NCBI RefSeq assembly: GCF_008711325.1
Contig: NZ_VXDB01000014.1
Coordinates: 62,001-126,000 of the forward strand
Length of the DNA: 64,000 nucleotides
Source: Roseibium sediminis
GTDB taxonomy: Bacteria > Pseudomonadota > Alphaproteobacteria > Rhizobiales > Stappiaceae
Reading direction: 5' to 3'
Shown: in pieces, positions 62,203 to 64,000 of the stretch
Layout of the letters: each line of letters starts with the position of its first letter
Numbering within the stretch: the stretch's first letter is position 1
Made by a program: the position numbers and the translations under genes
The notes under the pieces: generated by a model
Database searches by the model: none
What the model was told of the DNA's origin: nothing
What the model saw: the letters and a program-made list of their open reading frames with translations, nothing else

Positions 62203-63588
62203 ATGCCCCTGTCACATGACGTCATTGCCGCGCTTGCTCCTGATCAGTCGTCTCTGAAGGCTGCAAATGGGCTGACCAAGCCGCAAAAGTGGCCGACAAG
62301 AGCCAGTTCTTCGGCCGAGCCGCTGGTGTGGGGCGAATGTCAGGGGTCCGGCGCCAATCCCTATCGGACCGTCTTTGACACGGCCGATCACGGCTACAAG
62401 TGCACATGCCCTTCGCGCAAATTTCCGTGCAAGCATGTCCTGGCGCTGATGTGGATGTATGTCGATGATCCCGCGCCCTTTCAGCCGGCAGATGTGCCGG
62501 ACTGGATTTCCGACTGGATGGGCCGGCGGCGCAAAGGTGGCGCCGCGCCTGCGGCTGCCCCTTCGCCGTCCGGTGAAGGGAAGTCGCTGACAGAAGCAAT
62601 GCGGGAGGAACCCGAGAAGGAGGCCGATCCGAAGGCTGAGGCTCGCAAGAAAGCTGCTGCGGAAAAGCGGGCGAAGGATACGGAAGCAGCACTGATGGGG
62701 GCTGCCGACGAACTTGAGCAATGGATGGCGGATCAGCTGAGAACAGGCCTTTCGGGATTTCTCGAAGATATGACCGATCGCTGTCGATCCATTGCGGCCC
62801 GCCTTGTTGACGGCAAGGCACAGGCGCTTGCCAGTCGGCTGGATGAGCTTCCGGCGCTGGCTATGACGGCGACTGGTGAAGAACGGCTTGAGGTGATCAT
62901 CCGCGAGTTTGGAAAGATCCAGATCTTGGTGTCCGCATGGCGTCAGTCTCCGGAAGATCCGGAATTTCGTCGCCGGATTGCCACATCCGAGACCCGCGAC
63001 AGCCTGTTTGAAAATCCCGATGCTTTGAAAGTGGCTTCCACCTGGGAAGTCATCGGCGAAGACATCACGACCAGACGGGACGGTATGGTCAGTCAGGCAA
63101 CCTGGCTGATGAACCTGGCGAAAGGTCCGCGCTTCGCCGTATTGCTGGACTTTTTTCCCGCCAGTCTTGGCAAGCGAACCAGCGCCTTTGCGTCTGGTGA
63201 GCAATTTGATGCAGAACTGGTTTTTTATCCGGCGCGAGTGCCGCTTCGTGCCGTTTTGGGCGAACGAAAGCCTCTGGACGGAGACCCGGGTTCCTGGCCT
63301 GCAATCAATGCTGGGGATGATCCGCTTGATCCGTTTCTGAAGGCGCAAGACGACGCTCCGTGGTCAGGAGCGATGCCGCTCCTGCTTCCCGAAGGCCGGT
63401 TCGTGCAGGATGGCAAATCTGTCTGGTGGCAGTCTTTGGACGAACGCCTCAGCCTACCGGTTCGCAACAGCCTGTCGCGCACCATGACCGGCTTGCATTT
63501 GCATGGCTCCGTTGGAGTGTGGGATGGCCTTAGGGTCACGATGCTGTGTGCTCAAACCGATTGGGGGAGGGTGCAACTCAATGACTGA
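62203..63588 (+). CDS. SWIM zinc-finger protein
   Basis: A 461-residue protein with a SWIM finger at about residues 60-80 (CTCPSRKFPCKH, CxC...CxH), an Ala/Lys/Glu-rich linker (about 120-165) and a conserved C-terminal region. The ATG at 62203 is used; the frame opens at 62029. SWIM fingers bind DNA or protein partners. It overlaps the DUF5691 gene and in other bacteria such a pair is followed by MoxR-type ATPase and VWA-domain genes; those would lie outside this window. Confidence 0.88.
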   Translation: MPLSHDVIAALAPDQSSLKAANGLTKPQKWPTRASSSAEPLVWGECQGSGANPYRTVFDTADHGYKCTCPSRKFPCKHVLALMWMYVDDPAPFQPADVPDWISDWMGRRRKGGAAPAAAPSPSGEGKSLTEAMREEPEKEADPKAEARKKAAAEKRAKDTEAALMGAADELEQWMADQLRTGLSGFLEDMTDRCRSIAARLVDGKAQALASRLDELPALAMTATGEERLEVIIREFGKIQILVSAWRQSPEDPEFRRRIATSETRDSLFENPDALKVASTWEVIGEDITTRRDGMVSQATWLMNLAKGPRFAVLLDFFPASLGKRTSAFASGEQFDAELVFYPARVPLRAVLGERKPLDGDPGSWPAINAGDDPLDPFLKAQDDAPWSGAMPLLLPEGRFVQDGKSVWWQSLDERLSLPVRNSLSRTMTGLHLHGSVGVWDGLRVTMLCAQTDWGRVQLND

Positions 63589-64000
63589 TCTTTCCCAGAC
63601 GCTTGAACGGATCAAGGGGCGGTGGATGGTCGGAGGTGCGGCCTTGGATCAGGCCCCCGATGCCTGGCGCTCTGCGTTAACCGGCGCGGCAAATGGCGAG
63701 ACCGCACTTTTGGCTCTCGCCGCACAGGCGGGTCAGATTGCATTCCGACCAATGCCCTCTTCGCAACTGGCTCCCTTTCCGCCCCTGCCAAGGCTGGACC
63801 TGCCACCGCTTCCCGATGACATGAGAAGCCGGTTTCGCAGGCTCCTTTCGCTTTTGAAGCTCTCCCGTTCCCAGTGCGAACACCTCCTGTGGTTCATGGC
63901 AAGCCGGGGCTTTTCTGTCCATCCACTCGACTACATGCCCGAAAACTTCGAGGATTTGCCAACCTGTTATCTCGCCTGGGAAAACTGGGAAGAACGGGGT
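63581..64000 (+). CDS. DUF5691-like protein (3'-truncated by window)
   Basis: The first 140 codons of a gene that runs past the end of the window, starting within the 3' end of the SWIM gene. The visible part is soluble, rich in Leu and Pro (PFPPLPRLDLPPLPDDM), with no signal peptide or catalytic motif. The DUF5691 call rests on its coupling to a SWIM protein and general resemblance. Confidence 0.65.
   Translation, partial: MTDLSQTLERIKGRWMVGGAALDQAPDAWRSALTGAANGETALLALAAQAGQIAFRPMPSSQLAPFPPLPRLDLPPLPDDMRSRFRRLLSLLKLSRSQCEHLLWFMASRGFSVHPLDYMPENFEDLPTCYLAWENWEERG

Overview
The window reads as the chromosome of an alphaproteobacterium of the Hyphomicrobiales (Rhizobiales) type. Support comes from a cellulose operon of the bcsABZ-TPR-bcsN kind, a hydroxybutyrate dehydrogenase next to a patatin, dense cob operons with ATGA/GTGA overlaps, and high GC with GTG and TTG starts. 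A Stappia/Roseibium-like marine or plant-associated bacterium would fit, but that is a guess. No rRNA, tRNA, insertion sequence, prophage or CRISPR array was seen.

Region 1 (1-8.0 kb) is a cellulose synthase operon: BcsA (5' end cut off by the window, with PilZ domain), BcsB, the GH8 endoglucanase BcsZ, a secreted TPR protein and the lipoprotein BcsN. Region 2 (8.2-14.0 kb) is the most unusual part. It is a tight operon of an acyl carrier protein, an acyl-CoA-dehydrogenase-like flavoprotein, an aminoacyl-[carrier protein] ligase (a stand-alone class II synthetase core), a DUF1839 protein and a GH2/beta-mannosidase-like protein. Region 3 (14.0-29.0 kb) is a mosaic of surface-polysaccharide genes on both strands: a tandem alpha/beta hydrolase with altered nucleophile elbows, a Wzx-type flippase, GT2, two GT4 and one WecG/TagA/CpsF glycosyltransferase, a polysaccharide deacetylase, a secreted GH5 glycosidase, a MATE transporter, a Wzy-like polymerase and a GumC/Wzz-type protein with a degenerate kinase-like tail. 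Regions 2 and 3 meet tail to tail, so the aminoacyl-carrier cassette may decorate a surface polymer made by region 3.

Region 4 (29.0-40.3 kb) holds most of the corrin-ring pathway. cobK-cbiD run on the minus strand, cobA-cobB on the plus strand, and a minus-strand operon follows: small H-rich protein, cbiX (His-rich tail), cobH, a 70-residue basic protein, cobL, cobI, a CbiG-CobJ fusion and cobM. CbiX, CbiD and CbiG with no CobG, CobF or CobN in view point to early cobalt insertion. The operon leader contains a possible divergent cobalamin riboswitch.

Region 5 (40.3-50.3 kb) is mixed metabolism: an Hsp70-like protein, DUF2946 and PepSY membrane proteins, an ACT-domain regulator, a zinc alcohol dehydrogenase, a hydroxypyruvate-isomerase-like protein, a cupin, 3-hydroxybutyrate dehydrogenase with a patatin, and an MFS transporter. 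Region 6 (50.3-55.5 kb) is a signalling locus in which a periplasmic solute-binding protein is translationally coupled to a hybrid histidine kinase, divergent from a MarR regulator and a single-domain response regulator; a structured intergenic stretch after it may encode a small RNA. Region 7 (55.9-62 kb) has a GntR regulator and a cyclase-marR-iorA-iorB operon for aryl-pyruvate oxidation. The window ends in a SWIM zinc-finger gene overlapping a truncated DUF5691 gene.
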